Source of the DNA: Candidatus Harrisonbacteria bacterium
GTDB taxonomy: Bacteria > Patescibacteriota > Minisyncoccia > UBA6257 > 1-14-0-10-44-23
Length of the DNA: 39,733 nucleotides
Direction: 5' to 3'
NCBI GenBank assembly: GCA_023255625.1
Contig: JAHFLF010000002.1
Span: 1 to 39,733 of the forward strand
Shown: positions 30,301 to 38,740 of the stretch, piece after piece
Layout: the number at the start of each line of letters is the position of its first letter
Position numbering within the stretch: the stretch's first letter is position 1
Translations under genes and position numbers: made by a program
Notes under the pieces: model-generated
The model's database searches: none
The model's input: the letters and a program-made list of their open reading frames with translations, nothing else
Told to the model about the DNA's origin: nothing

Positions 30301-31173
30301 TTAGATAAGTCCAAAGTACCACCGCAGAATTGTCTCGCTCCAGAAGACTGCGACGAAAAGGCCAATGATTAGGAATGGACCGAAAGGCAGAGCGTGTTTC
30401 ATAGTTGCCTTTCTTTTTGCAATCAGCAGTAGGCCGACAAGCGAACCGATCACAAAACTCGAAGAAAAAGCGATAAGCGCGTCTGGCCAGCCAAGAATAA
30501 GCGCTAGCGGAATCGCGAGTTTTACATCACCCAGTCCCATGCCGCGTTCTTTAGTCAGATAAACAATTCCCCCAAAGAGAGCCAGTGCGAATCCGGCGGC
30601 AATCAAAGCCGCAAAAATAGGATTGGCGGGCGCACCAAGCATAGTCGCGTAACTACCGCTGAAATTAGCATAATCGAGCAGGCCAAATTTTTTTATGGCC
30701 ACCAGGATCACGCCGATTAAGGCGAGTAAAATATTCGCCTGATCCGGGATAATTTTTAATCGTAAATCGATTGCGGCTAGCGTAATCGCAGTGTAGACGG
30801 CTAAAAGCCACAATCCAATGGCGATGTATACCCAAACAAGCGATAGCCCTTGCGCAGTTAGTTGCGCGCCATGCAGATGTTGATATAAAAAAATCGGTAG
30901 AGATGCGGTTAGCAAGCCGGTGGCCAATTCGATAAGCGGATATTGCCAAAGCAGTGGTTTTTTGCAGCCGCGGCAGGTTCCGCACTGGATGCCGTAGCTA
31001 ACTAGCGGAATCAGTTCATACCAACAGAGTACCTTTGCGCAATCACGGCAGCGAGAGCGGCCTTGAATGGCGGAGGTGAAAAGTATTTTATTTTTTTCCT
31101 CGTCGTATCGGAGCGATAAAACATTAATAAAGCTACCGATTGCAACGCCGAAGATGAATAGAATCGCAAACAT
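30301..31173 (-). CDS. pilD: Prepilin peptidase (A24 family)
   Basis: Aspartic membrane peptidase that cleaves and N-methylates type IV prepilins. The N-terminal region FGVAIGSFINVLSLRY and the zinc-type cytoplasmic domain with CRDCAKVLCWYELIPL and CRGCKKPLLW mark the bifunctional methyltransferase form. The catalytic Asp pair is in the AIDLRLKIIPDQ and GMGLGDVKLAIPLALILGW regions. About eight transmembrane segments, 290 aa. Encoded 10 bp after pilT. No pilins are in the window. Confidence 0.93.
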   Translation of the reverse strand: MFAILFIFGVAIGSFINVLSLRYDEEKNKILFTSAIQGRSRCRDCAKVLCWYELIPLVSYGIQCGTCRGCKKPLLWQYPLIELATGLLTASLPIFLYQHLHGAQLTAQGLSLVWVYIAIGLWLLAVYTAITLAAIDLRLKIIPDQANILLALIGVILVAIKKFGLLDYANFSGSYATMLGAPANPIFAALIAAGFALALFGGIVYLTKERGMGLGDVKLAIPLALILGWPDALIAFSSSFVIGSLVGLLLIAKRKATMKHALPFGPFLIIGLFVAVFWSETILRWYFGLI

Positions 31174-31183
31174 ACAAACTGGC

Positions 31184-32260
31184 TCAAATCTGACTTAGCA
31201 ATAATTTGAGCTCCGCAGAACTTAGCGAATACAAAAGAGCATTTTCCGGAGTTAAAAGTTTGCGTTTGACCAAATCGGCCAGACTGCGATTTAGAGTTTC
31301 CATTCCCTCCTGCGCGTTTGTCTCAATAACTACATCAATCTGGTAAGTTTTTTTCTCGCGAATCAGATTACGGATTGCGGAATTGACCAGCATGATTTCG
31401 GTGGCCGGAATTCGCCCCCCGCCGATTCTTGGTACTAGTCGTTGGCTGACGATGGCGACTAGCGTTGCTGCCAGTTGGCTGATGGCCTGACCCTGCTGGT
31501 TAGCCGGAAAGGTATCAATGATTCGGTCAATAGTTTGGCTGGCGGAGTTAGTATGCAAAGTAGAAAGTACCATGTGGCCGGTTTCGGCCGCGGTCATAGC
31601 CGTGGCGATGGATTCTGCGTCGCGCATTTCACCGATCATAATCACATCCGGATCCTGTCGCAGCACAGCGCGTAAACCATTTTGAAAAGAAAGAGTGTCA
31701 TTGCCAACTTCTCGTTGTGAAATGACCGAGCGATCTTGGGTAAATTGATATTCGACCGGATCCTCGATGGTGATGATGTGTTCCGTACGGGTATGATTGA
31801 TTTCGTCAATTACTGCAGCGATCGTTGTAGATTTACCATGTCCGGCCGGTCCGACCACGAGGACAAAGCCCTGGTTTAGTTTAGCGACATCATGCAAAAC
31901 AGCGGGCAAATTTAATTCTTCAAGGGTCTGAATTTTAGCGGGAATCAATCGGAAAGCACCAGTCATGTACCCGCGCTGGAAGAAAAAGTTGGACCGGAAA
32001 CGAGCATTATTTCCTTCGTGCGTGAAAGAAAAATCCAACTCTTTATTCGTTTTCAAACGATATAATTGGTCTGGAGAAAGTAGCGCGCTTAGTAAGCCCT
32101 CGGCTGTTTCCGGCGTGATTATTGGTTCTTCTTCGATAGGCAAGAGTGTTCCATCTAGACGAATGCTGGGCTTGCGGCCAACGGCGATATGCAGATCAGA
32201 GGCATTTTGCCTGGCGGTAATCGCGAGCAGATTATTGATGTGTTGTTTAAAGTTTTCCAT
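31184..32260 (-). CDS. pilT: Type IV pilus retraction ATPase
   Basis: Hexameric motor that powers pilus retraction. Visible: PAS-like N-terminal domain with ASDLHIAVGRKPSIRLDG, Walker A GPAGHGKSTT (TG of the usual GPTGSGK replaced by AG-H), Asp box HIITIEDPVEYQF, Walker B DPDVIMIGEMRD, and His box MVLSTLHTNSASQTIDRI. Length 358 aa, normal for PilT. The start at 32260 follows the pilM stop by 3 bp. Together with pilM, pilD and comF it indicates pili for attachment or DNA uptake. Confidence 0.95.
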   Translation of the reverse strand: MENFKQHINNLLAITARQNASDLHIAVGRKPSIRLDGTLLPIEEEPIITPETAEGLLSALLSPDQLYRLKTNKELDFSFTHEGNNARFRSNFFFQRGYMTGAFRLIPAKIQTLEELNLPAVLHDVAKLNQGFVLVVGPAGHGKSTTIAAVIDEINHTRTEHIITIEDPVEYQFTQDRSVISQREVGNDTLSFQNGLRAVLRQDPDVIMIGEMRDAESIATAMTAAETGHMVLSTLHTNSASQTIDRIIDTFPANQQGQAISQLAATLVAIVSQRLVPRIGGGRIPATEIMLVNSAIRNLIREKKTYQIDVVIETNAQEGMETLNRSLADLVKRKLLTPENALLYSLSSAELKLLLSQI

Positions 32261-32263
32261 TTT

Positions 32264-33352
32264 TTACAAATTTTTTATCGCCAGACCGAGCGCAACTGTT
32301 AAATTGGCATTTAGTTCCGGCAGTAATTCATTTAATTCTGGCGGGTAGTTAACAGTTGTGCCAATCGTGTTGGCACGGAGCACCGGTAGTTTAAAATCAT
32401 TGGTAATATATTGCTCAAGTCCGGTCAGCTGGCTACCGGCGCCGCAGATTATTACCTGTTTGACTAGTTGACCGGTGGCATCCTCAAATATTTTACGAGC
32501 GCGACCTGCCTCATTGAGTATAACACCTAAAATTGGCGTGACGATCGTGGATAACTCGTGTCCGCCGGCGCCGTAATTTATTGTGCTTTGGCGCTTTAAT
32601 GCCTCGGCTCGTTTTGGGCTGATAGAAAGGGCCCGAGCGACTGCCTGCGTGGCTGAATCGCTGCTGAAGTCAGTTTGCGCAACTGCATAGCAGACTCCCC
32701 TGGCTGCCACAGTACAAGTGCTCGAACGGCCGCCGATATCAATTATTAGCGACGGCTCTTGATTGCCCATAGTTAAAGCGCGCGCCGCACTGACATTTTC
32801 CAACTCAATGTCGGCAACAGTAAATCCGGCCCTGGTTGCAATTTCAGTATACTCTGCAACCCGTTCGCTGGGGATTGCCATAAATAAAACTTTCCGATGT
32901 TTTGTGCCGTCCGGATATGTAACCTCGCCGACATCTACCCAGCGTAAAGTTGTCTCGGTGAGCGGTAATGGCAAGTAAGCTCCGGCAGTTTTAAAAACTG
33001 CGCTGGCGATTGTCTTCTCTGAACTGGTCGCCGGAACATCGATTAATGCAGTTTGCGACAAAAAACACGGCAACGATAGATTCGCGGTCAGCGTTTTAAA
33101 ACCGGTGCGCTTACGAATTTCGGTTAGATAAAGCCGTAAATCTTCGGTCAGCGGATGTAAACTGCTGGATTGCAGTGCGTTATTTAATGCATCACTTCTA
33201 TCTGCCAGCTCCGCGATTGCGTAATTGGTCATGGATAACCCCCCGGCCGTGCGAGTTACTTCAGCTACTTTGACGCTAATCGTGCCAATATCAATTCCAA
33301 GGCCGATTTCTCCAACTGATTTTTTCTTGCCAAAGATATTTAAAAAACCCAT
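32264..33352 (-). CDS. pilM: Type IV pilus assembly protein PilM
   Basis: Actin-like cytoplasmic ATPase that docks PilN to the inner membrane platform. Actin-fold motifs: GLGIDIGTISVKVAEVTR at the N-terminus, SLIIDIGGRSSTCTVAA in the middle and VIICGAGSQLTGLEQYI near the C-terminus. 362 aa. First gene of the pilM-pilT-pilD-ligA set, divergent from comF. pilN, pilO and pilQ are not adjacent, as CPR pilus loci are often scattered and monoderm-like. Confidence 0.93.
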   Translation of the reverse strand: MGFLNIFGKKKSVGEIGLGIDIGTISVKVAEVTRTAGGLSMTNYAIAELADRSDALNNALQSSSLHPLTEDLRLYLTEIRKRTGFKTLTANLSLPCFLSQTALIDVPATSSEKTIASAVFKTAGAYLPLPLTETTLRWVDVGEVTYPDGTKHRKVLFMAIPSERVAEYTEIATRAGFTVADIELENVSAARALTMGNQEPSLIIDIGGRSSTCTVAARGVCYAVAQTDFSSDSATQAVARALSISPKRAEALKRQSTINYGAGGHELSTIVTPILGVILNEAGRARKIFEDATGQLVKQVIICGAGSQLTGLEQYITNDFKLPVLRANTIGTTVNYPPELNELLPELNANLTVALGLAIKNL

Positions 33353-33402
33353 ACTACAAATAATAACATACTCTGGGTCAGAGAAATTGGCACAATACAG
33401 AA

Positions 33403-34125
33403 ATGCGAGCTAATTTAAAGAAATTGATTTTTGATGCGCTTTTTCCGCCAATTTGTATTGGCTGTAAAAAAGATCTGGACGAAAGTGCCGCTCTGCTTTG
33501 CGAAATTTGTCAGAATACTTTGATCGCCGATCCGGCACTGCATTGTTCGGTTTGTCGCCGTCGGCTGCCGTTTTCAACTGGCGGCCTGCCGAATTCAAGT
33601 AATCGCTGTCATCCCGGCGGCTCGCATCTTATTTTTTCCGCCGGCCGCTATGAACACGAGGTTATTCGCGCTCTGATTTGGCATTTAAAATTTAAACACC
33701 GAACGCAGGCGGCGGCCTATTTGAGTAAGCTGATCAGCCAGGCATTGATTAGCGCGAATATCCTATTACCTGACTATACACTTACATCGATTCCCCTTTC
33801 TGATGAGCGGTTGCGCAAGCGCGGGTTTAATCAGGCGGCGTTAATTGCCAAAGGTGTTGGCCTTGCGCATTCTTTACCAACGCAGGAGATGTTGCTGCGC
33901 ATAAAAAATTCAACACCTCAATCCGAGCTAGCCAGTTGGGACGAGCGGCGTGTGAATATCGCCGATTCTTTTCGTTTATGCGATCCGCTGAATGTGCAAG
34001 GTAAAAAAATAGTAGTGATTGACGATGTCTGGACATCCGGTGCAACCATGAGTGAGGCCGCGGCGATTTTAAAGAAGCACGGCGCAGCAGAGGTTTTGGC
34101 CGTTGTAGTTGCGCGAGCCAAGTAA
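33403..34125 (+). CDS. comF: ComF family phosphoribosyltransferase-like protein
   Basis: Competence-associated protein of the phosphoribosyltransferase fold. An N-terminal zinc-ribbon with CIGCKKDL, CEIC and CSVCRRRL, the conserved PLSDERLRKRGFNQAALIAK, and the PRPP-loop VVIDDVWTSGATMSEAA. 240 aa, the family norm. Divergent from pilM with 50 bp between, which groups it with natural transformation and pilus genes. Its mechanism in uptake (a link to PriA/ComFA) is known from other bacteria; no ComFA is in the window. Confidence 0.92.
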   Translation: MRANLKKLIFDALFPPICIGCKKDLDESAALLCEICQNTLIADPALHCSVCRRRLPFSTGGLPNSSNRCHPGGSHLIFSAGRYEHEVIRALIWHLKFKHRTQAAAYLSKLISQALISANILLPDYTLTSIPLSDERLRKRGFNQAALIAKGVGLAHSLPTQEMLLRIKNSTPQSELASWDERRVNIADSFRLCDPLNVQGKKIVVIDDVWTSGATMSEAAAILKKHGAAEVLAVVVARAK

Positions 34126-34145
34126 TCTTGCTTACGGGTAGACGA

Positions 34146-36860
34146 TTAAATATTTTCTTTTTCAAAGATTAGCTTCGCAAGTTCAATCAGTAGAATATTG
34201 AACATGCCGAATAAAAATATGCCGATAAGCCATTCTGCCGGCAGAGTTACTGTACCAAAATAGTGCTGCAAGAATGGAACATAGATTGCAGCAATAGTCA
34301 GAATAAAGCCGATCAAAATACTGATCGTCAGATAACGGTTGGCAAAGGGATTATAGCTGAAAATGCTGGCTTTGAGATTTCTGATTGAGAGAACGGCAAA
34401 CAAGCTGTATGTGCCCAAGCAGCCATAGATAAATGTTTTAACAATCCCGGCATCAAAGCCCATACTCAAGAAAATCTGATACATTAAAAAAAGCAGAATG
34501 CTGCCGATGAGTCCGTTGACTACGATCAGATATTTCATTTCGCCCGTGAAGACGCCCCGAGAGACATGTTGAATCCGATGCCGTGCTCCATCGACATCTT
34601 TTTCAAAAGCCAGTGCAATACCGGGGAAACTATCGGTCAGAAAATTAATCCAGAGTATTTGCAGAGCATTGAGCGGCGCACCGATTCCCAGAAGCAGTGA
34701 GCCGCCTATAAGCACAATTTCGTGCATCAATGTAGAAGTTAAATAAACGATTGCCTTGCGCATATTACTTAAAATCTGCCGGCCTTCAAAAATCGCCCCG
34801 GCGATCGTTTCAAAATTGTCATCCAGAAGAATCAGGTCGGAAACATCCTGGCTGACATCAGTGCCCGTACCCATGGCGACGCCGATATCTGCCTGTCGCA
34901 GGGCCGGCGCATCATTAATACCGTCTCCGGTCATGGCGACGATTTCACCTTGTTGTTGCAATAATTTTACGATCCGCAATTTTCCGGTCGGGCTAACCCT
35001 GGCAATGACTTTGATATGTGGCAATACATCAAGCACCTGTTCGTCTGTCATCGAATCAAGCACAGCACCGTGCAGCAGGCCGTCCGAGCCGACTTCAATG
35101 CCAACCTTACGGGCAATCGCGGCCGCTGTTTCCGGTTGATCGCCGGTAACAATAATTACCCGTACCCCGGACTCTTGAATGTGTTCAATTGCCACAGATA
35201 TGCCCGGCCGAAGCGGGTCTTCAAAAGATAAAATTCCTAAAAAACGCAAACCGGCGAGATGTTTGTGATCGTGTAAAACGATTTGTTCCGGATTCTCCAC
35301 CTCCTTAATTGCAACACCAACCAGTCGCTGGCCGGCTGATCCCATTTCACCAATTGCCCGACTGATTCTTTCGCGCTCCAAATCGCTGACATTGGAAAGA
35401 TTTAGCAAGACATCCGGAGCCCCGAGCAGACTCAAAACAAACGGCTCTTGCGCCTTGAATTTTCCCTTAAACCATTCTAAAGGCATCTTGTATAAACTTG
35501 CAGAAAATTTATTCAGAGAGTTGAAAGGTAAAATACGAATTTGCTCTTTACCTTCACGAAAAGACGGAAAATGGACTCCGCGCGCCGCCGCCGCCTTAAT
35601 CAACGCAACCTCGAGCGGCTTGCCAACCAAGCGCCAATCCGTGTGATGGTCTTTCGGATTTTCAACAATTGCATCAATATTTAGTAGAGCGGCGTGGAGT
35701 AAAAACTCTTCTTCTGTTTTGACAAGTTCCGACTCATTTTGAGCAAAATTCGGATTATTAATTTCCGTCTGAAGCAGTGCTTTCGGTGCTGCGAAGACGC
35801 TAATTGCCGCCAAAGACATTTTGGCCTGCGTCAGCGTCCCGGTCTTGTCTGTTAAAATTATCGAAGTACTGCCGAGCGTTTCAGCCGCAGTTAAGCGCCG
35901 AACAATACCTTTTCTTTTTGCCAATCGTTGCACCCCGATCGCCAGAATAACTGTTGTTACTATCGGTAATCCTTCCGGCACAGCCGCAACCAAAATTGCC
36001 AGGGAGATTAAAAATGCCTCAAGCAATGGCAGTCCGGCAATCGAGGCGATCATAAAAAGTACTATGCTTAGTAAAATAATAGCCCCAGCTGCCAGGGAGG
36101 TAAATTCACGCAGTGCTTTTTGAAGCGGCGTCTGCTCAAATGATCTGCTTGTAACTGCTCTGGCGATCGCACCAAACTCTGTACCATCATCTGTAGTGAC
36201 GACCACCGCAATACCAATCCCCTGCGTTACCATCGTGCCGGCGTATGCTATACATTTTCGATCAGCCAGCAAAGCATTCTCTGCAACCCCGGGAGCATCT
36301 TTTTCTACAGTTAGAGATTCACCGGTCAGAACCGCCTGATCAATCCGTAACTCGCTGGATTTAATAATTCGAACATCGGCCGGAACACGCGCGCCCTGAA
36401 CCAGATGAATAATATCCCCGGGCACTAACTCCAGAGTGTCAATTTCGCGATCCGCTCCATCGCGCGTTACCCGAACCCGACTTGTGATATATGAGCCAAG
36501 ATGTTCGAGTGCGCGTTCTGCCTTGTTCTCCTGATAAAATCCAAGTACGGCATTAAAAAAGGCGGTGAAAAGAATAAATATTGCGTCATGATAATCTTGC
36601 AGTAATAAGGTGATGGTTCCGGCGACGAGAAGAACGATTACTAGCGGACTGGTAAATTGAGAGCCGAAAATCTTTAACTGATTTCTCGGTCTGCTCGTCG
36701 TAATTTTGTTTGGTCCGTAGTATGCCAGTCGTTTTTCCGCGTTTGTTTCCGATATTCCCCGCTCGCTACTTTTTAAATCCAAAAGCACCTCCGAAACCGA
36801 CATCGACCAATATGGACGAGTCATTAATGTTCTGGCGGTGGTAACTTTGGGATGATGCAT
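34146..36860 (-). CDS. P-type cation-transporting ATPase (P2-type, Ca2+/Na+-like)
   Basis: Integral membrane pump of 904 aa. The actuator TGES is in AVLTGESLTVEK, M4 carries VPEGLPIVTTV (ion site), the phosphorylation site is SIILTDKTGTLTQA, and the hinge is MTGDGINDAPALRQAD. The M5-M6 region and C-terminal four-helix extension (NFLTDSFPGIALAFEKD) are typical of P2A-like bacterial enzymes. Ca2+ or another cation is likely, but exact specificity is not set by these motifs. Monocistronic. An in-frame Met at residue 13 (MTRPYWSMS) is an alternative start; homologues usually begin close to the WSMSVSEVLLDL box. Confidence 0.9.
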   Translation of the reverse strand: MHHPKVTTARTLMTRPYWSMSVSEVLLDLKSSERGISETNAEKRLAYYGPNKITTSRPRNQLKIFGSQFTSPLVIVLLVAGTITLLLQDYHDAIFILFTAFFNAVLGFYQENKAERALEHLGSYITSRVRVTRDGADREIDTLELVPGDIIHLVQGARVPADVRIIKSSELRIDQAVLTGESLTVEKDAPGVAENALLADRKCIAYAGTMVTQGIGIAVVVTTDDGTEFGAIARAVTSRSFEQTPLQKALREFTSLAAGAIILLSIVLFMIASIAGLPLLEAFLISLAILVAAVPEGLPIVTTVILAIGVQRLAKRKGIVRRLTAAETLGSTSIILTDKTGTLTQAKMSLAAISVFAAPKALLQTEINNPNFAQNESELVKTEEEFLLHAALLNIDAIVENPKDHHTDWRLVGKPLEVALIKAAAARGVHFPSFREGKEQIRILPFNSLNKFSASLYKMPLEWFKGKFKAQEPFVLSLLGAPDVLLNLSNVSDLERERISRAIGEMGSAGQRLVGVAIKEVENPEQIVLHDHKHLAGLRFLGILSFEDPLRPGISVAIEHIQESGVRVIIVTGDQPETAAAIARKVGIEVGSDGLLHGAVLDSMTDEQVLDVLPHIKVIARVSPTGKLRIVKLLQQQGEIVAMTGDGINDAPALRQADIGVAMGTGTDVSQDVSDLILLDDNFETIAGAIFEGRQILSNMRKAIVYLTSTLMHEIVLIGGSLLLGIGAPLNALQILWINFLTDSFPGIALAFEKDVDGARHRIQHVSRGVFTGEMKYLIVVNGLIGSILLFLMYQIFLSMGFDAGIVKTFIYGCLGTYSLFAVLSIRNLKASIFSYNPFANRYLTISILIGFILTIAAIYVPFLQHYFGTVTLPAEWLIGIFLFGMFNILLIELAKLIFEKENI

Positions 36861-36898
36861 GCAGCCATTTTAACATAAAAAACGAAAAGGGCCGCTGT

Positions 36899-37390
36899 TC
36901 AGGCGAGCCCCTCGTTGCTTTTCGGCGCCTCCACGCCGAAGATGTTGTCGCAGACTCTGATCAGAACGCCCAGCAAGACCGCTAGCGGTAACGATGCCAC
37001 AAAGACCGGTCCGGCTGTTACCGCTATGTCAGCCCAGGATGCACCGAAGCACAGAAGACTCACAACTAGCGGAATTATTTGCGTCAGGAAGTACGCAGTG
37101 TAGTCGGCCAGGAGCAGACGCCACAACAGCCACCGATTGCCGGATGTCTTGGCAAGCTGCCAGTAGCCGATGGCCTGCTCGGTCGACTCTAGTCGCAGCC
37201 GGGCAATTACCTTGACCCGCAACCCGCGATTATACAGATAAATCGCGGTCCAGCCAAAAACGAAGGCCAGGAAGCTGGTGGAAGCCGCTCCGATAAAACC
37301 GAGCTTTGCTCCGATCATGTTCCAGCCGACGCTGACTGCGAACAGAATGATCGCCACCAGCGTTGAGGCGAAGAAAATGCGGTATTTCAA
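36899..37390 (-). CDS. Membrane protein, unknown, with TTG start
   Basis: 163 aa, not recognised. The start is TTG (37388-37390), supported by GAGGTG 5-10 nt upstream, a good Shine-Dalgarno site; no ATG fits. There are four probable transmembrane segments: FFASTLVAIILFAVSVGWNM, FIGAASTSFLAFVFGWTAIY, LTQIIPLVVSLLCFGASWAD and AGPVFVASLPLAVLLGVLIR, with a basic cytoplasmic loop between the second and third. GC and Shine-Dalgarno use differ from the neighbouring P-type ATPase, as in the two genes next to the IS ends. Confidence 0.6.
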   Translation of the reverse strand: MKYRIFFASTLVAIILFAVSVGWNMIGAKLGFIGAASTSFLAFVFGWTAIYLYNRGLRVKVIARLRLESTEQAIGYWQLAKTSGNRWLLWRLLLADYTAYFLTQIIPLVVSLLCFGASWADIAVTAGPVFVASLPLAVLLGVLIRVCDNIFGVEAPKSNEGLA

Positions 37391-37474
37391 TCCACACCTC
37401 GCTGTTAGCGGCCAGTCTGAATGTCAACAGCACCTACGCGGTGCTGTATAGACGATATACTACTCTTTTCCTGC

Positions 37475-37732
37475 CTATTTTTCAATATGCAGAACTTTTT
37501 TCAATGCGTCACGAATCCAGCCGCCAGGAAAGAGCTCTGCGAGTTTTGATGGATCTGTTGCAACCAGACCAATATCTCGTATTGCAGCATCTGTGGCAGC
37601 GATACTTAGGCCCCTTGTGATTGCTCGCAACCTAGTCGCCTCAATGACATCTTCAAGAGTATTAATGGTTTCAAGCTTGGGGGCGTTTAGGTCAGCGGGC
37701 GCAGTCGGCATCTCCTCGGGTCTCATAACCAT
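37475..37732 (-). CDS. Small hypothetical protein
   Basis: 85 aa, not recognised. Predicted soluble, with a helical N-terminal half (LETINTLEDVIEATRLRAIT) and AATDAAIRDIGLV; the C-terminus GGWIRDALKKVLHIEK is basic. No signal peptide. It follows the 72-aa gene by 21 bp on the same strand and probably ends the small operon 38451-37475. Confidence 0.5.
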   Translation of the reverse strand: MVMRPEEMPTAPADLNAPKLETINTLEDVIEATRLRAITRGLSIAATDAAIRDIGLVATDPSKLAELFPGGWIRDALKKVLHIEK

Positions 37733-37753
37733 GGGTTTATAGTATATAAATTA

Positions 37754-37972
37754 TTAAACATTCGCCGGACAAAATGCAGTATAACACTTTCCGTCAGTTC
37801 CGGTAATCTCGCGGGTTTTCCAGCCGGCGACAGCTGCAAGTTTTTGAACGGCCGAGTTTCGCGCGGATTGCGTGAGCGCGCGAAACTCGACTTGCTCTTT
37901 GGCGGTCATCGCGCGGCCCTGGGCGGCCATAAATAAATCACTAAAGCTGTATGCACATTCTTTGGTGATCAT
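37754..37972 (-). CDS. Small hypothetical protein overlapping the Nudix-like gene
   Basis: 72 aa, not recognised. ATG 37970-37972 overlaps the TGA of the preceding gene (ATGA), a sign of translational coupling. Helical, with AKEQVEFRALTQSARNSAVQ, and two C-terminal Cys (KCYTAFCPANV). No membrane segment. Confidence 0.55.
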   Translation of the reverse strand: MITKECAYSFSDLFMAAQGRAMTAKEQVEFRALTQSARNSAVQKLAAVAGWKTREITGTDGKCYTAFCPANV

Positions 37973-38451
37973 GAATTAAATACTTTTAATGAAGTTAGGA
38001 GGTGTGGAGTTGTTTTACCTTCATTTGCGAGCTGATTAATCTTTTCGGTGTTCATAAACTCACCCGCATCGCCCTCAAGTTTATTCAGCGCGACGCTATT
38101 TGAACGGCAGGTATAGATTGTTATCAGCTCGTTTTCAAATGTGTCGGCAACTTTCTGCTCACCAATTTTTTGAAGCGGGACCTCAAGTCCGAGGAAGTTT
38201 TTTAGTTCTTTTTTCGCGGTCTCGTCTGGGCTTGACCCCGAAAGAACATGCGCGCCAACAGAACTAGTCCAAAGATTTGGATAAATTGCTTTTGTCTGTG
38301 GTCGCAGCCGTACATAAATCTCGGCTCCATCATTAACGACAAGGATATGTATTGAACGGTGTAAAAGAAGTTCTTTGTGTGCGATCTCAACTGGAACTGA
38401 TCGTTCAATTTTACCACTTGCATCAATGATGTCTAAGTATCTAGTATCCAT
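37969..38451 (-). CDS. Nudix-fold protein lacking the catalytic glutamates
   Basis: 160 aa from ATG 38451; a longer frame would run into the tRNA. The fold resembles IPP-isomerase-type Nudix proteins: HKELLLHRSIHILVVNDG, LYVRLRPQ-like strand (IYVRLRPQTKAIYPNLWTSS), then the Nudix helix SGSSPDETAKKELKNFLGLE. Where active enzymes have REL-x-EE-x-GL it has KEL-K-NF-L-GL, so both metal-binding glutamates of the EE pair are missing. It is probably a non-hydrolytic binding or regulatory protein. It lies 42 bp downstream of tRNA-Ala. Confidence 0.65.
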   Translation of the reverse strand: MDTRYLDIIDASGKIERSVPVEIAHKELLLHRSIHILVVNDGAEIYVRLRPQTKAIYPNLWTSSVGAHVLSGSSPDETAKKELKNFLGLEVPLQKIGEQKVADTFENELITIYTCRSNSVALNKLEGDAGEFMNTEKINQLANEGKTTPHLLTSLKVFNS

Positions 38452-38475
38452 TTTGTCCCTGTATTTATGATTAAC

Positions 38476-38573
38476 TTTTTTGGTGGGCCCCGGTGGACCT
38501 AGGGAGAATCGAACTCCCCCCTCCTCGTTGCAAACGAGGCGTTCTACCACTGAACTATAGGCCCACCAAAAAA
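38476..38573. repeat. 14-bp perfect inverted repeat flanking tRNA-Ala
   Basis: TTTTTTGGTGGGCC (38476-38489) and GGCCCACCAAAAAA (38560-38573). The right arm includes the first bases of the tRNA acceptor stem (GGGCC), so the left arm could compete with the acceptor pairing. Confidence 0.75.
38494..38564 (-). tRNA. tRNA-Ala (UGC)
   Basis: Acceptor GGGCCTA/TAGGTCC, D stem GTTC/GAAC, anticodon stem CCTCG/CGAGG with loop TTTGCAA (anticodon TGC), T stem GGGAG/CTCCC with loop TTCGATT, discriminator A. CC follows the discriminator and then G, so CCA is not fully encoded. Confidence 0.94.
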
Positions 38574-38682
38574 ATTAATTTTTGAAAAATCGTGAAGACG
38601 CACTTACGGGACAGCTTTTCTCATTGCCGAAAGTTAGAAAATAATAACAAAAAAGTACGAAAAAGTAAATAAAATGTTGCGA

Positions 38683-38714
38683 GGTCGCCGCAGGTGGTGT
38701 TCCGTGCGGCGACC
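38683..38714 (-). terminator. Rho-independent terminator after purD
   Basis: GGTCGCCGCA (38683-38692) and TGCGGCGACC (38705-38714) form a perfect 10-bp stem. On the minus strand it is followed by TCGCAACATTTTATTT. It is 27 bp beyond the purD stop. Confidence 0.75.
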
Positions 38715-38740
38715 CCGTTTGGTTGGTTGGCTGGCGAGGC

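Noticed and set aside
36860-36905. Terminator between the 163-aa membrane gene and the P-type ATPase gene
   Set aside because: There is a T-run (CGTTTTTTATG on the minus strand), but only a short imperfect stem; not strong enough to list.
38452-38550. Longer N-terminus for the Nudix-like protein
   Set aside because: The extension runs into tRNA-Ala; ATG 38451 is used.
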